64,000 bases of DNA from Morinoia aosen (Eukaryota; Arthropoda; Malacostraca; Amphipoda; Talitridae): NCBI GenBank assembly GCA_030386875.1, contig CM059566.1, positions 42,382,068 through 42,446,067 of the forward strand. Reading direction: 5' to 3'. The notes beneath the pieces are model-generated. The model was not told the origin of the DNA. It did no database searches and saw only the letters and a program-made list of their open reading frames with translations. Below, one piece after another: positions 13,601 to 24,368 of this stretch; the first letter of the stretch is position 1; the number at the start of each line of letters is the position of its first letter. The position numbers and the translations under genes are program-made.

Positions 13601-16600
13601 TCATTCTGGTTGGACTATAGTTATCATCGGCATGTTCTAAAACAAATTAGGTACCAAAATTTATTCACAGATTATTCAACTAGTTATCAAGTAGGCCCTT
13701 GACTCGTTTCTAACCAATGTATACTGAAAACAATACATGTAAAATGCTGGAAAATGCTAGGGTGCTGTCAGTGTAAGGAATGAACTAAGTGTTGAACATT
13801 GTGGTAGTTCTGTCACTACTTTGAAGTAGTTTTGTTCATTTATGAACTACTAATATTTTTCTCGTTTATTTCATCATTTTTTACTTAAATCAACGAGGTA
13901 TTAGCTTGCAAATCCCATTTTTAATTTCAGTCAAGCATCAAGCGCTCTCGCATAAAATTCGGCGATTTGGGTTTATTGAATAGTTTCTATTCATTACACT
14001 TAAAAACTTCGGTCTCCTTCATCAAATAAATCTGATCAGATAGTAAAGCACCAATAGAGTAAAAGGATGGTGGAAAATATTTTCTTCTTAACTTGTACTT
14101 CCGTGTGAGGCTTCGATATTCAAGGTATTGCTAAACGAATGTACAGTATCATTCATTCTTTTCTATTACTCCTAAGTATTGGTAACCCTAAGGTGCTGCT
14201 GAAATGATTTAGCCATAGCTTCAGTGGCAAAACCCTGTACCATTTGATCATTTGTTGCAGGGAACAGCATCCACGTATCTGGCGTGGACCTTTTGAGCGG
14301 CACCCCCATACTTGATATAAAGCCCTTTATCCCTGCCTACGACAACCCTGAGAGCTTCCTTTGCTCTGACAACGGAGATGAGCGGATTGCATGTAGCGTT
14401 GATCCTAGAGAGAATGTACAAAATTGTTTGAAAGCCAACGTTGAACCTCATGCTCAGTACGAGAAGAATGGTAGTAGTAGTAGTAGTTGTAGCCATCACG
14501 AAAATGATGTTGAAATCGCAAGTGCATCTTGTAAAGAACTTACTGATGTCGAAAAACCCTTGGACAGACAAGAAAGTATTACTCTTCGCACAAATGTTGA
14601 TGCGGAAAGAAATCTTCGCTTTGGAAACACCATTCCGAAAAATGAAGAATCTTATTCTTGCCCAAATTACTCCACTCGCATTGTAAACTTAGATGACCAC
14701 GATCCAGTCTCACCGGAAAATACCTTGGGTGGGTCGAAATTTGCCGCGAGCTGCTCTCCAGTTGGTACAAAAAATACTGTTATCAGGGACTGCACAGCTG
14801 CAGACGTGTGTATCAGAGATCCTACAGGAACTCATGGTCAAGCCAGAAGTTGCTCAACCGCCGGAAAAACGAAGATATTGGACGAAACGAACCACTTGCT
14901 GCACCATGCTGAGTCATCGGTTAAGGGCTCGGATGAGGATTCAGGATCTTCTTTGGTTCAAGAACAAATGTCAGATTTTGCACCAGCTTCTGAAGGGGAC
15001 ATGAGTGGTTTTTCTAACATGTCTATAAATTCACCCACAAGCGCAGTAGTTGAAATAATTCCAAAGGATGTCAGTATAGGGAATAATACGGGTCTTAATT
15101 TTGTAGATAGATGTTGTGCTTCGAGTTCACCGGCCAAAAGTACTGGGGAAGAATATAGTGAACACTGTAGTGTTGCGATTGGAAACAGCTCCTCATCATT
15201 TCCACGTCTAACTTCATCACAACAACTGAAGATGGCTGCCGATGAAGAAAAAAATTTGCGGACATTGAGTGCTGAGGTAGGTGTTCGGACGGCTCCGTGG
15301 CTTGAAGCTGCACAGCGGAAGTCGCTGAACATCGTCATGAATCCTGTAGCTGAGAAGCAACTACTCATGTTCTCGGCTTTGGCAGATGCGAAGGAGTATA
15401 GGTAAGAACTGGCATTCTTTAGAGACAGGGTGCATTTGTCCATGACCTGAGTTGATATTTACTTCTAGTCTTACCTTTGCCTAAAAATATCGTAAATTCA
15501 AGAAAAGATTAGGTCATGAGTTAGTTTTTGCTTCTCTATCTATAAGAAAGGCGTTGTCAAAAGCGAAAGGAAAACACTATTTAGTATGAAATTAGGGGAA
15601 TATGGAATCGATGTACAAAATGTTTGCCCACACTCTGCGCATAAATCCCCTCAGGGGGATACAACTGTTGTATCTATGGGAATTAGCGCTCACAGGGGGA
15701 CAATGTGAGGGCCCGAGCTAAAGGTTAGGCAGGCTTTCTTTTTGTTGAAATAACATAGGTTTTTGTTTTGTCACGGACCAACTTTTTTTCGGTTTATTGC
15801 TGTCCTGTTTTTTCAGCACCTACTACTTTCTTATTCAACTTTGATCTTGTTTCATAAACTTCTTTCTCATCTTACTGTATCTATGCCCTTGCTGCATAGA
15901 TTCCACGTTCCCTTAACTCCATACTAAATGGTGCCTTCTTCCTTCCTCTCTTTGGATCTCATTTGTTGAGGATAGGGAGGCTTAAACTAACTAATAATCT
16001 AATCTAATCTACGCATAAATACAATAAGATTCAGAGAAGTTCATAAAACATGATTTACGTTGATGAAGAAAATAATAGTACCTGCTAAAAGAGCAGCAGT
16101 GAACTGAAATAAAGATGGTCCATGACCAAATAAAAAGACGCACACCAAAAGGAGCGTCTGCTTAATTAACTTCTCCTTAGGAACGCTTATTCCTATTGGC
16201 ACAAAAGTTGTATCTACCTGATGGGGCTAGTACTAGATAGTTTTAAATCCATTTTTGTTGCAATGACAATTCTGCAAGCGTTCATTGATATGTAGATACC
16301 TCAGAATGTATTGTCTCTTGCGTGATTATCGTAATTCTGGAAAGATATCTCAATTTTCATTCAATGTACACTAATTAAATCATGTAACTGAAATACAGTT
16401 ATTTGGTGTAGTCACATGGTCAGGATCTCTTGATCGTCCACAAAATTGTCTACGAATCGTTTCAAACACTAAAAAAATCTCATAGTTTGAATTCAAATCT
16501 GTTATCAACGATGTGCTCAGAACCAATTGGCCATAGTAAGCTTAGATAGCTGTTTTTTCCTTCTTTTTTATGTATAATACTCAATCAAGTAATTTTTAAT

Positions 16601-17886
16601 ACGTCAGTGTTTTGGAATCCTTTTTTCCGTTGAATGTTTCAGCCTTTCTTCAGGGCTTCATCTCTTTTTGGGCTAAGTAATATTTATCAGGTGCACTAAA
16701 CAATTTGGTGGCAGTGTCAGTCTATGTAATATGCCTTGAAAACTTAGCGTCCTTAGTAGTGACAGTGACCCACCCTAAAATCAGAAACACTTTTTGCAGC
16801 TGCCGCTTATTGTATGAAGATTTGCTGCTGTTCATTCTCTACGATGTCTTACTTATAATTCTCTTTCAGTTCTCCACTTTCATGTTCTTCTCGTTTAGCT
16901 TTCTTGTCGCATTGAGATGCTCATACCATCTTATTTCACGCTAGTAAATTGACATTTGGCGCTCTTGTTACACCTTTTGAGCTGAGCTCAGAGTTTTTCT
17001 GTGATAATCGTCTAAAATGAGCTGAAATTCAGCTGAACTTGAAATAAATATTAGTGAGTGTTATAACAAGTGAACTTTGTTAGCTAAATGCTCTTGGAAT
17101 TTTTTTCAAACTTTCATGGAGTCAGAATTTATTTTGTAATGCAACCATCAGCTTTTTCTCTCTTAAAATTTGTTAGATCAGCTTTGATTTTTTTTTTAAT
17201 TTTGCTAGTAGGTAGCCACTTGTTTGTTGGTCGCCTCAACGTGATGCGTCAAAGATTTTGCTTGTAAGCATAGGTAGTCGAGTCGTTCAAAGGGTAGATG
17301 TATTTTATCGTCCAGATAACTATCGGTGTAAATGATTATTCCGTTACTTTTAAATTTACCGGAGTAAAATCTCATTTGTCGTTTGGGCTATTCAGAATTT
17401 TCAAGTGGGAATAACTTTGTGAAATAATTCATTAATTGCCATCCAAAGAGGTATCAAAGTACCAACCATTGTTCTTTTGCCTATACATGACTTTTGACAT
17501 TTTAGTCGTGCAATTGACTACCATCATCATGCCGTCCTCCATTGTGGTGTTTAGGTGCTTAAGTTCTCCTTCACGACATTCTGTAAAACTGCTCATGTAA
17601 ACGCTTGGATTTCAGATTTGAAGTAATTTCTTTGGTCTGAGTGACGACCATTGCACGCCTGAACTCTTGCTTTCTTTCCAGGTTAAGGTTCACAGCTGAC
17701 AGCGCAGCACTCCGAAGCCTGATCGTCGACAGTATCGCGTCAGACGTACGATCGCAGTACCGCCGAATGCACTGCCAAGATCTGCTGTACCACTACACGG
17801 TCGACTGCGTGAGAGTGATGGTGGCCTTCCTCAGCCGTGACGAGGCCGAGATACTCAGGGTGACCCCAGCTACAAGCGAGGCATAG
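1546..17886 (+). CDS. TRMO: TRMO: tRNA (adenine-37) N6-methyltransferase, six coding exons (join)
   Basis: TrmO-family enzymes use S-adenosylmethionine to methylate N6 of t6A at position 37 of certain threonine tRNAs, tuning decoding. The predicted protein has 661 residues: join 1546-1682, 7407-7591, 8707-8857, 10380-10546, 14261-15401, 17682-17886; all phases match and the total is 1986 nt. Residues about 1-80 look coiled-coil (Lys/Glu/Gln-rich). The TsaA-like SAM-binding barrel starts at KPIG (about 105-108) and holds [19 protein letters not shown], the family motif [11 protein letters not shown] (193-203) and [10 protein letters not shown] (227-236). The C-terminal TrmO domain (about 555-661) has [19 protein letters not shown] Ser-rich insertion of about 310 residues (242-555) separates them. 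I recall the human protein as about 440 residues, so this one is long at the N terminus and in the middle. The start could also be the ATG at 1555; an in-frame stop lies at 1504-1506. The next gene, Strip, is convergent. Confidence 0.93.
3195..5799 (-). mobile_element. Degenerate piggyBac-like DNA transposon
   Basis: Flanked by TTAA at 3195-3198 and 5796-5799, the piggyBac target site. The ends are 13-bp inverted repeats (CCCTCTATGACCC at 3199-3211; GGGTCATAGAAGG at 5783-5795, 12 of 13 pairing). On the - strand the interior holds pieces of a transposase gene broken by stops and frameshifts. It reads toward the left, against TRMO, within intron 1. Confidence 0.9.
3650..5390 (-). pseudogene. 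piggyBac transposase pseudogene
   Basis: From right to left the - strand encodes an N-terminal part ([16 protein letters not shown], near 5100; [20 protein letters not shown], near 4830), then [19 protein letters not shown] and [14 protein letters not shown] (about 4710-4610), LIDINFFS (about 4485), MGGVDPMGS (about 4125) and a C-terminal Cys-rich tail [17 protein letters not shown] (about 3745-3700). The family's three catalytic aspartates are each visible in their contexts, but the frame is interrupted many times, including a stop in the N-terminal half near 4975 and frame changes between blocks. Non-functional. Confidence 0.9.
5850..6060 (+). mobile_element. SINE-like family, 5'-truncated old copy
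   Basis: Aligns with the 3' half of the family (CATTGCTGTCCTGTTTTTCA, then CTTTCTTCTTCAACTT) but is more diverged than its neighbour and lacks the CCTCAGGGG head. The full copy at 6074 is inserted directly after it. Confidence 0.65.
6074..6434 (+). mobile_element. SINE-like family, full copy with 13-bp target-site duplication
   Basis: Starts CCCCTCAGGGG, ends in a (TAA)n tail, and is flanked by TGTTGGGGTTATG at 6061-6073 and again at 6435-6447. The perfect flanking repeat and short-repeat tail show retroposition. No protein is encoded. Confidence 0.85.
7407..7591 (+). CDS. TRMO: TRMO coding exon 2
   Basis: Residues 46-108. Acceptor TTTCAG at 7401-7406, donor GTTAGT at 7592. It continues the Lys/Gln-rich coiled-coil-like N terminus and ends with FCWKPIG, the first strand of the TsaA barrel. 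Confidence 0.9.
7592..8706 (+). other. TRMO intron 2
   Basis: AT-rich intron; a diverged fragment of the SINE-like family lies at about 8335-8500 (TTTCAGCACCTACTGCTTTC). Nothing else recognised. Confidence 0.6.
8707..8857 (+). CDS. TRMO: TRMO coding exon 3
   Basis: Residues 108-158. Acceptor CACAG before 8707, donor GTCAGT at 8858. It encodes GTPRQ and GLEQYSHVW, both strongly conserved in TrmO proteins, which makes this a secure exon. Confidence 0.95.
8858..10379 (+). other. TRMO intron 3
   Basis: Intron. About 9165-9410 is less AT-rich and open for about 60 codons on both strands, but matches no family I know; possibly an old transposon piece. The rest is featureless. Confidence 0.5.
10380..10546 (+). 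CDS. TRMO: TRMO coding exon 4
   Basis: Residues 158-214. Acceptor ATGCAG before 10380, donor GTGGGT at 10547. It encodes the family signature [18 protein letters not shown] 25-bp minisatellite begins only about 15 bases after the donor. Confidence 0.96.
10562..10801. repeat. 25-bp minisatellite in TRMO intron 4
   Basis: About nine to ten copies of a 25-bp unit of the form TTTATGGAATAAAATCATG plus TTTTAA, with small variants (CCAG for CATG, AATTGAA for AATAAAA). It begins about 15 bases after the exon 4 donor. Confidence 0.9.
10802..12160 (+). other. TRMO intron 4, unique part
   Basis: Intron sequence of mixed composition between two minisatellites. No gene or known repeat recognised. Confidence 0.5.
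12175..12660. repeat. 45-bp minisatellite in TRMO intron 4
   Basis: About eleven copies of a 45-bp unit containing CGCGCCACTACATTGTCAAG and CACGGCTGGGG. Because 45 is a multiple of three, stop-free frames run across the array on both strands, so the apparent repeat proteins are not evidence of a gene. One unit carries a run of about 15 G; distal units carry TTGTTGAG or TTATTGAA in place of TTGTCAAG. Confidence 0.92.
12737..13092. mobile_element. hAT-type MITE
   Basis: Terminal inverted repeats CAGTGGTTCTTAACC (12737-12751) and GGTTAAGAACCGCTG (13078-13092), 14 of 15 pairing, are typical of non-autonomous hAT elements. The 356-bp interior is non-coding. Flanks TTTAGAA and GTTAGAAG resemble a decayed 8-bp target duplication. 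Confidence 0.8.
13115..13621. mobile_element. Non-autonomous TIR element
   Basis: Left end CTAGTCCGATCAGAATGAAA and right end TTTCATTCTGGTTGGACTATAG are imperfect inverted repeats of about 25 bp. The interior of about 450 bp is AT-rich and non-coding. Superfamily uncertain. Confidence 0.6.
14261..15401 (+). CDS. TRMO: TRMO coding exon 5 (large)
   Basis: Residues 214-594. Acceptor TTGTTGCAG before 14261, donor GTAAGA at 15402. The first 25 codons finish the TsaA domain (SGVDLL, LDIKPF). The rest is a long Ser/Asn/Glu-rich, probably disordered segment including a short run of serines, then the start of the C-terminal domain. The frame is open across all 1141 bases. Confidence 0.93.
15402..17681 (+). 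other. TRMO intron 5
   Basis: Holds one complete SINE-like copy (15647-16011). The remaining 1.7 kb is AT-rich with nothing recognised. Confidence 0.6.
15647..16011 (+). mobile_element. SINE-like family, full copy with 9-bp target-site duplication
   Basis: Head CCCCTCAGGGGGATACAA, body as in other copies, and tail of repeated AATCT. CGCATAAAT flanks it at 15638-15646 and 16012-16020. This is the best copy for defining both ends of the family. Confidence 0.88.
17682..17886 (+). CDS. TRMO: TRMO coding exon 6 and stop
   Basis: Residues 594-661 plus TAG. Acceptor TTTCCAG before 17682. It encodes the TrmO C-terminal domain with [16 protein letters not shown] and EILRVTPA, matching the C-terminal end of animal TRMO proteins. 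Confidence 0.95.
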
Positions 17887-18907
17887 TATACTTACATTCA
17901 GTGGCATTCACTTATTCTGTGCCTCATAATAATTTATAGATTTTGTATGTTTTTATTGTGTGAAAGTGTCTTAAAATGTTTTAGGTTTAATTTTTTCTTT
18001 AAGGAACTTTTTCAGGCTTTATTTGTGCATAATGTAACGTTTCATCTCGATATTTTCGAAAGTAGAAAATAAACCATACAAAGACAGGTAAACTCTGTTT
18101 AGCTTTTTCAATAACAGATTGAATTTGATTGAAGGCAGAAAGATAATCAAGACGAAATGGTCTTGTAAATGGAACTCATTCGTGTCGACTAAATATGATA
18201 GTAAAATCAATTCACACGAGTAAATGAGTGAAAAATGAAAAGTGAAAAGCAGCGAATAAATGTGTTCTATTTTTTATATTCAAAGAGCACGAGATACTCC
18301 AACATCATATGTCCAAAAGCAAGTACAAAAGGTGTATAAAAATTGCTTTCTTATTTACGAATTTATTACATCAAATAATTCCGATATTTGGGCTCTTAGA
18401 ATCATGTATTACCAAGCGCCATTTGTAACCAAAACGAGTTATGTATGCCAGTGTTGACCCAAAACATTTTACTGCCTTGAGAGGCTGTCGAAGGACAGAC
18501 TTCAGGAGCCTCAATTCCGCCAACGAAACGGGATCCATTCTTGTGACTCGACGTAACCCTCCAGTGAAGCTTGCTTACAGCGTTTACGTTGTACCTCTTC
18601 ATTTTCTAACTCCTACAATTTGGCGTGAAAATTTCTTGAATCTTCCTTTCATCTCGTGCTCAGGGTTTGAATCCTTGAAGAACAAGCGGATTTAGATATC
18701 CCGTCTCCCGCTCGTTTCGAAGTAAGAAATGAGTGGGGAATGGAGGGAGGGGTCTGGAGTAGCAGCGAACCCTCACTGGTTGCAAACTTGTCTGCGCACA
18801 TAAAAATAGACCATTTATAGGAGCTGAAATTTCAAATCCAATATTGCTGGAATGGAAGATTGAGAACGAGGTATGACCAGAGCAATAGAGGTATGGAAAA
18901 AGGAATG
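17887..18907. other. Intergenic, TRMO 3' flank
   Basis: Contains probable poly(A) signals, then featureless sequence up to the satellite. A short open stretch around 18440-18690 has no recognisable similarity. Confidence 0.5.
18255..18260 (+). terminator. TRMO: Candidate poly(A) signal for TRMO
   Basis: AATAAA followed by a GT/T-rich stretch, 369 bases after the TRMO stop. Another AATAAA lies at 18068-18073. Which is used cannot be told from sequence. Confidence 0.35.
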
Positions 18908-21900
18908 GAGGAATGAATGAGGTTAGGTTAGAGGAATGAAGGAATGAATGAGGTATGAAAAGAGGAACGGAGGAATGAATGTGGTGTGAAAAGAGGAATG
19001 GAAGAATGAATTTCGTATGCATAGAGGAATGGAGGAATGAATGTGGTATGAAAAGAGGAATGGAGGAATGAAAGTGGTATGCATAGAGGAATGGAGGAAT
19101 GAAAGTGGTATGCATAGAGGAATGGAGGAATGAATGTGGTATGCATAGAGGAATGGAGGAATGAATGTGGTATGCATAGAGGAATGAGGGAATGAATGAG
19201 GTATGCATAGAGGAATGGAGGGATGAATGAGTTATGAAAAGAGGAATGGAGGAATGAACATGGTATGCATAGAGGAATTGAGGCATATATGTGGTATGCA
19301 TAGAGGAATGAAGAAATAAGAGGTATGAAAAGAGGAATGGGGGAATAGGCGTGGTATGCATAGAGGAATGAATATGGTATGCATAGAGGAATGGAGGAAT
19401 GAATGTGGTATGCATAAAGGAATGGTTGTATGAATGAGTTATGAATAGAGGAATGGAGGTATGAAAATTGGAATGGAATGAATGAATGTTTGGTTAGAGG
19501 GATGGAGGAATGAATGAGGTATGAAAAGAGGAATGGAGGAATGAACATGGTATGCATAGAGGAATTGAGGCATGAATGTGGTATGCATAGAGGAATTGAG
19601 GCATGAATGTGGTATGCATAGAGGAATGAAGAAATAAATGAGGTATGAAAAGATGGAGGAATGAATGTGGTATTCATAGAGGAATTGAGGCATGAATGTG
19701 GTATGCATAGAGGAATGAAGAAATAAGAGGTATGAAAAGAGGAATGGGGGAATAGGCGTGGTATGCATAGAGGAATGAATATGGTATGCATAGAGGAATG
19801 GAGGAATGAATGTGGTATGCATAAAGGAATGGTTGTATGAATGAGTTATGAATAGAGGAATGGAGGTATGAAAATTGGAATGGAATGAATGAATGTTTGG
19901 TTAGAGGGATGGAGGAATGAATGAGGTATGAAAAGAGGAATGGAAATGAACATGGTATGCATAGAGGAATTGAGGAATGAACATGGTATGCATAGAGGAA
20001 TTGAGGCATGAATGTGGTATGCATAGAGGAATTGAGGCATGAATGTGGTATGCATAGAGGAATGAAGAAATAAATGAGGTATGAAAAGATGAATGGAGGA
20101 ATGAATGTGGTATGATTAGAGGAATGGAATGAATGTTTGGTTAGAGGAATGAATGAGGTATAAACAGAGGAATGAAGAAATAAATGAGCCTTGAACAGAG
20201 GAATGGAGGTGTGAATGAGGTATGAAAAGAGGAATGGAGGAATGAATGAGGTATGAAGAGAGGAATAGTTGTATGAATGAGGTATGAAGAGAGGAATGGT
20301 TGTATGAATGAGTTATGAATAAAGGAATGGAGGTATGAATGAGTTATGGAAAAAGGAATGGAGGAATGAATGTGGTATGCATAGAAGAATGAAGGAATGA
20401 ATGTGGTATGCATAGAGGAATGGAGGAATGAGGTCTGGCTAGAGGAATGGAAGAATGAATGTTTGGTTAGAGGAATGGAGGAATGAATGAGTTCTGAAAA
20501 GAGGAATGGAGGAATGAATGAGTTCTGAAAAGAGGAATGGAGGAATGAATGAGTTCTGAAAAGAGGAATGGAGGAATGAATGAGTTCTGAAAAGAGGAAT
20601 GGAGGAATGAATGAGTTCTGAAAAGAGGAATGGAAGAATGAGTGAGGTCTGGTTAGAGGAATGGAAGAATGAATGTTTGGTTAGAGGAATGGAAGAATGA
20701 GTGAGGTCTGGTTAGAGGAATGGAGGAATGAATGAGGTATGAACAGAGGAATGAAGAAATAAATGAGGTATGAAAAGAGGAATGGAGGTGTGAATGAGTT
20801 CTGAAAAGAGGAATGGAAGAATGAATGAGGTATGAAAAGAGGAATGGAGGAATGAATGAGGTATGAAAAGAGGAATGGAGGAATGAATGTGGTATGCATA
20901 GAGGAATGAAGGAATGAATTAGGTATGCATAGAAGAATGAAGGAATGAAAGTGGTATGCATAGAGGAATGGAGGAATGAATGTGGCATGCATAGAGGAAT
21001 GAGGGAATGAATGAGGTATGCATAGAGGAATGGAGGGATGAATGAGTTATGAAAAGAGGAATGGAGAAATGAACATGGTATGCATAGAGGAATGAATATG
21101 GTATGCATAGAGGAATGGAGGAATGAATGTGGTATATGCATAAAGGAATGGTTGTATGAATGAGTTATGAATAGAGGAATGGAGGTATGAATGAGGAATG
21201 AAAAGTGGAATGGAATGAATGTTTGGTTAGAGGAATGGAGGAATGAATGAGGTATGAAAAGAGGAATGGAGGAATGAATGAGGTATGAAAAGAGGAATTG
21301 AGGAATGAACATGTTATGCATAGAGGAATTGAGGCATGAATGTGGTATGTATAGAGGAATTGAGGCATGAATGTGGTATGCATAGAGGAATGAAGAAATA
21401 AATGAGGTATGAAAAGATGAATGGAGGAATGAATGAGGTATGATTAGAGGAATGGAATGAATGTTTGGTTAGAGGAATGAATGAGGTATGAACAGAGGAA
21501 TGAAGAAATAAATGAGCTTTGAACAGAGGAATGGAAGAATGAATGTGGTATGCATAGAGGAATGGAGGAATGAATGTGGTATGCATAGAGGAATGGAGGA
21601 ATGAATGAGGTATGCGTTGAGGAATGGAGGAATGAATGTGGTATGCATAGAGGACTGGACGAATGAATGAGGTATGAAAAGAGGACTGGACGAATGAATG
21701 AGGTATGAAAAGAGGAATGGACGAATGAATGAGGTATGATTAGAGGATAGGAGGAATGAATGAGGTATGATTAGAGGATAGGAGGAATGAATGAAGTTTG
21801 GTTAGAGGAATGAAGGAATGAATTTGGTATGCATAGAAGAATGAAGGAATGAATGAGGTATGCATAGAGGAATGAAAGAATGAATGAGGTATGCATAGAG

Positions 21901-22170
21901 GAATGAATGAGTTATGAAAAAAGGAATGGAGGAATGAATGAGGTATGCATAGAAGAATGAAGGAATGAATGTGGTATGCATAGAAGAATGGAGGAATGAA
22001 TGTGGTATGCATAGAAGAATGGAGGAATGAATGTGGTATGCATAGAAGAATGGAGGAATGAATGTGGTATGCATAGAGGAATGGAGGAATGAATGTGGTA
22101 TGCATAGAGGAATGGAGGAATAAATGAGGTATAAAGAGAGGACTGGAGGAATGAATGAGGTATGGTCAAA
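18908..22170. repeat. 31-bp satellite array, about 105 units
   Basis: Unit of about 31 bp: GAGGAATGGAGGAATGAATG followed by a variable part (TGGTATGCATA, AGGTATGAAAA, AGTTCTGAAAA or a shorter TTTGGTTA type). Inner words GGAAT and GAATG repeat within the unit. Higher-order blocks recur, e.g. 19345-19500 closely matches 19751-19910 and, less closely, 21075-21235. Long open frames on the - strand (up to 287 codons, rich in His, Ser, Pro, Phe) are a by-product: a stop-free 31-nt unit is open in all three frames. Confidence 0.95.
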
Positions 22171-22770
22171 GGACTGGAGGAATGAATGAGGATTGATAGG
22201 AGGAATGAAAGAAGATTGATATGAGGAATGGAGGAATGAATGTTTGTTTGGAGGAATGAATAAGGTGAGATTGAGAGGTATAGAGGAATGAAAGAGGTAT
22301 GATTGAGGAACGGAGGAATGAACGATGTATGAAAGAGAGGAATGGAGAAACGAAGTAGGTGTGATCAGGGGAATGAAGGAGTGAAAATGGTTCGGAGTAA
22401 ATGAAAATGGCGAAGCAAATTATGCGGGATGGAGTGATGACTTCACGTGTGATAAATGTGAGATGAATCAACGAATGCGGTATGGAGGAATAATTCAGTA
22501 ATGAAAGAATGAGGGTTGAAGGAATGATTGATCGAGAAAGGGAAGAATGAGTGAGTAATCGAAGAATGATTGAGGATTGCCAGAATGAATACATAAGGAA
22601 TGAAATATACAGGAATAAATACAAAAATGGACTGGGAAAAAGAACGAATGAATACAGAAGGGAGTAGTAAAATGAAAAACGGAAGAATGATAGAGAAACG
22701 GAATTAAGGAAATGAATATTGTAGGAATGAAGCTATGAGGGATGACAGAGTGAATGGATGCATGTTCTGA
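22171..22770. repeat. Decaying edge of the 31-bp satellite
   Basis: GGAATGA-type words persist but the 31-bp period breaks down progressively to the right, as expected at an array edge no longer homogenised. Confidence 0.7.
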
Positions 22771-23569
22771 TATGAGTATACACGATGGGATGGATATTTT
22801 CGCTTCGCCTGATCAATATAGAATGCTTGAAAAATATTATTTTGAAATGCGCTGCATGAACTGACGAAATGGCTCATTGTCTGTAACAGTGAAATCTTTA
22901 ACAAGCATTGATATATTTTGACGTACCTTGTGACACAAATACGCTGAATGAAAACAAAAAAATTATTACGTTGAAGCTAATTTAATTATAATTACGCGTG
23001 TGAGACAAAACATAAGTCCTTAATACGACAAGGGTAATCTGGGACATATTTTGTTCACGCAAAATCTGAAATTTGGACACGTGTAATACATTCAACGCAA
23101 AGTTAATGATATCTTGTAGTATTTTCGAGCGACTCGGGGCATTTTTATATTTGCTTTACAACGGAAAGGTGTAAACGCGCGTGCACCACGTGCAAAGTAG
23201 AATTACACCCAAGTATCCAATCGTAATTCGTACACTCACTGTTCAAGGAACAAATATAAAAATTTGAAATGCAGCCAAGGCGGAAATTCAGTTCTCCGAG
23301 AGCGTATTAAGGATATGGACATCTGATGCGTTCGTGATACTAACATGAAATCCACGTAGAAGGAGCTGACTGATAGTAGATTGTAGAAAACGGGAAATCT
23401 ATATACAAGGTGTGTTCCCACACAAGATACCCTGCGCATTAGTAAAATCTAGGAAGAAAGATGAAGAAACGACAAAGCGATGGCAAAGAACACATGAAAA
23501 CTGAAAAAATCAAAGTGGGCACGATTGACAACATCCGCACAAAACACCCTATCCTTCCTATGGAGGTGC
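22771..23569. other. Intergenic, unique
   Basis: No gene recognised. About 23398-23520 resembles parts of other dispersed copies (near 24296 and 58310) beginning ATCTA and containing GTTCCCACAC, so it is probably an old repeat. Confidence 0.5.
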
Positions 23570-24368
23570 CAGTCCCCGTAGCATACGATAAACGGACCTA
23601 ACGAGCCACGTCCAATTGCCTATCCTATGCTTCCTGGAAATAGAAAACACACGTCTAATCTGAGCGTTCAATGGAGTCAAATTTAGCAACAAAAAACTGA
23701 ACTTCACTTGTGGTTTCGTTAGCTACAATTGGATCTAGTTAGAAGGAGCGAAAGAACTTTATATCATTGAACTTCGTTGAGAAGCCTAAATCTGCGTCAA
23801 ATAATCCTAACTTCACCTGATACGTTAATAAACGTGTCTAATCCCGAGGATGGACAAAAAAAAAGAAGCACGGCAAAAATCATGAAATATCTCGGGAAAC
23901 TTCCGATCTAATGTCATGGCGTTTGTCGGACACATTAAACTAACAGTAGACACATGTAAGTGTGATATTTTTACTGAAATTGATTCTCGTCACTGGTCAA
24001 CTTAGGCCGAGACACATCTCTGATGCAGAGCATAAGGTAATAGAATTATATCCTGTTAATTTTTTCGTACTTCCGAATTATAAGGAATTACAAAATTACA
24101 CGGAGAAGCATTGCAAAGTTTCGATTACGTGACAATGACCACATTCCTACACTTCAGAGTAGAATTATTACCTGAAATAAGCCAATAACTTCTAAAAAAA
24201 ATACAGAATAATACGCACATGAGATGTGTAAGTTTGAGCCTCCTAACCACAACAGTGTTCCAGAAAGAGGAAAACATCATTTAGTATGATGGAATCTACG
24301 CACATGGTGCGTTCCCACACGAGATCCCTGGCGTATAGAAAAAATAAGTTGGGAAGTTATCGAATGAA

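Noticed and set aside
14248-15443. Overlapping ORFs on the other frames of the TRMO exon 5 region
   Set aside because: Shadows of the long coding exon; only the frame used joins exons 4 and 6 in phase.
18928-21321. Several - strand ORFs of 220-290 codons rich in HSSIPL and FLHSS
   Set aside because: By-product of the stop-free 31-bp satellite; frames overlap each other and end only where units are mutated.
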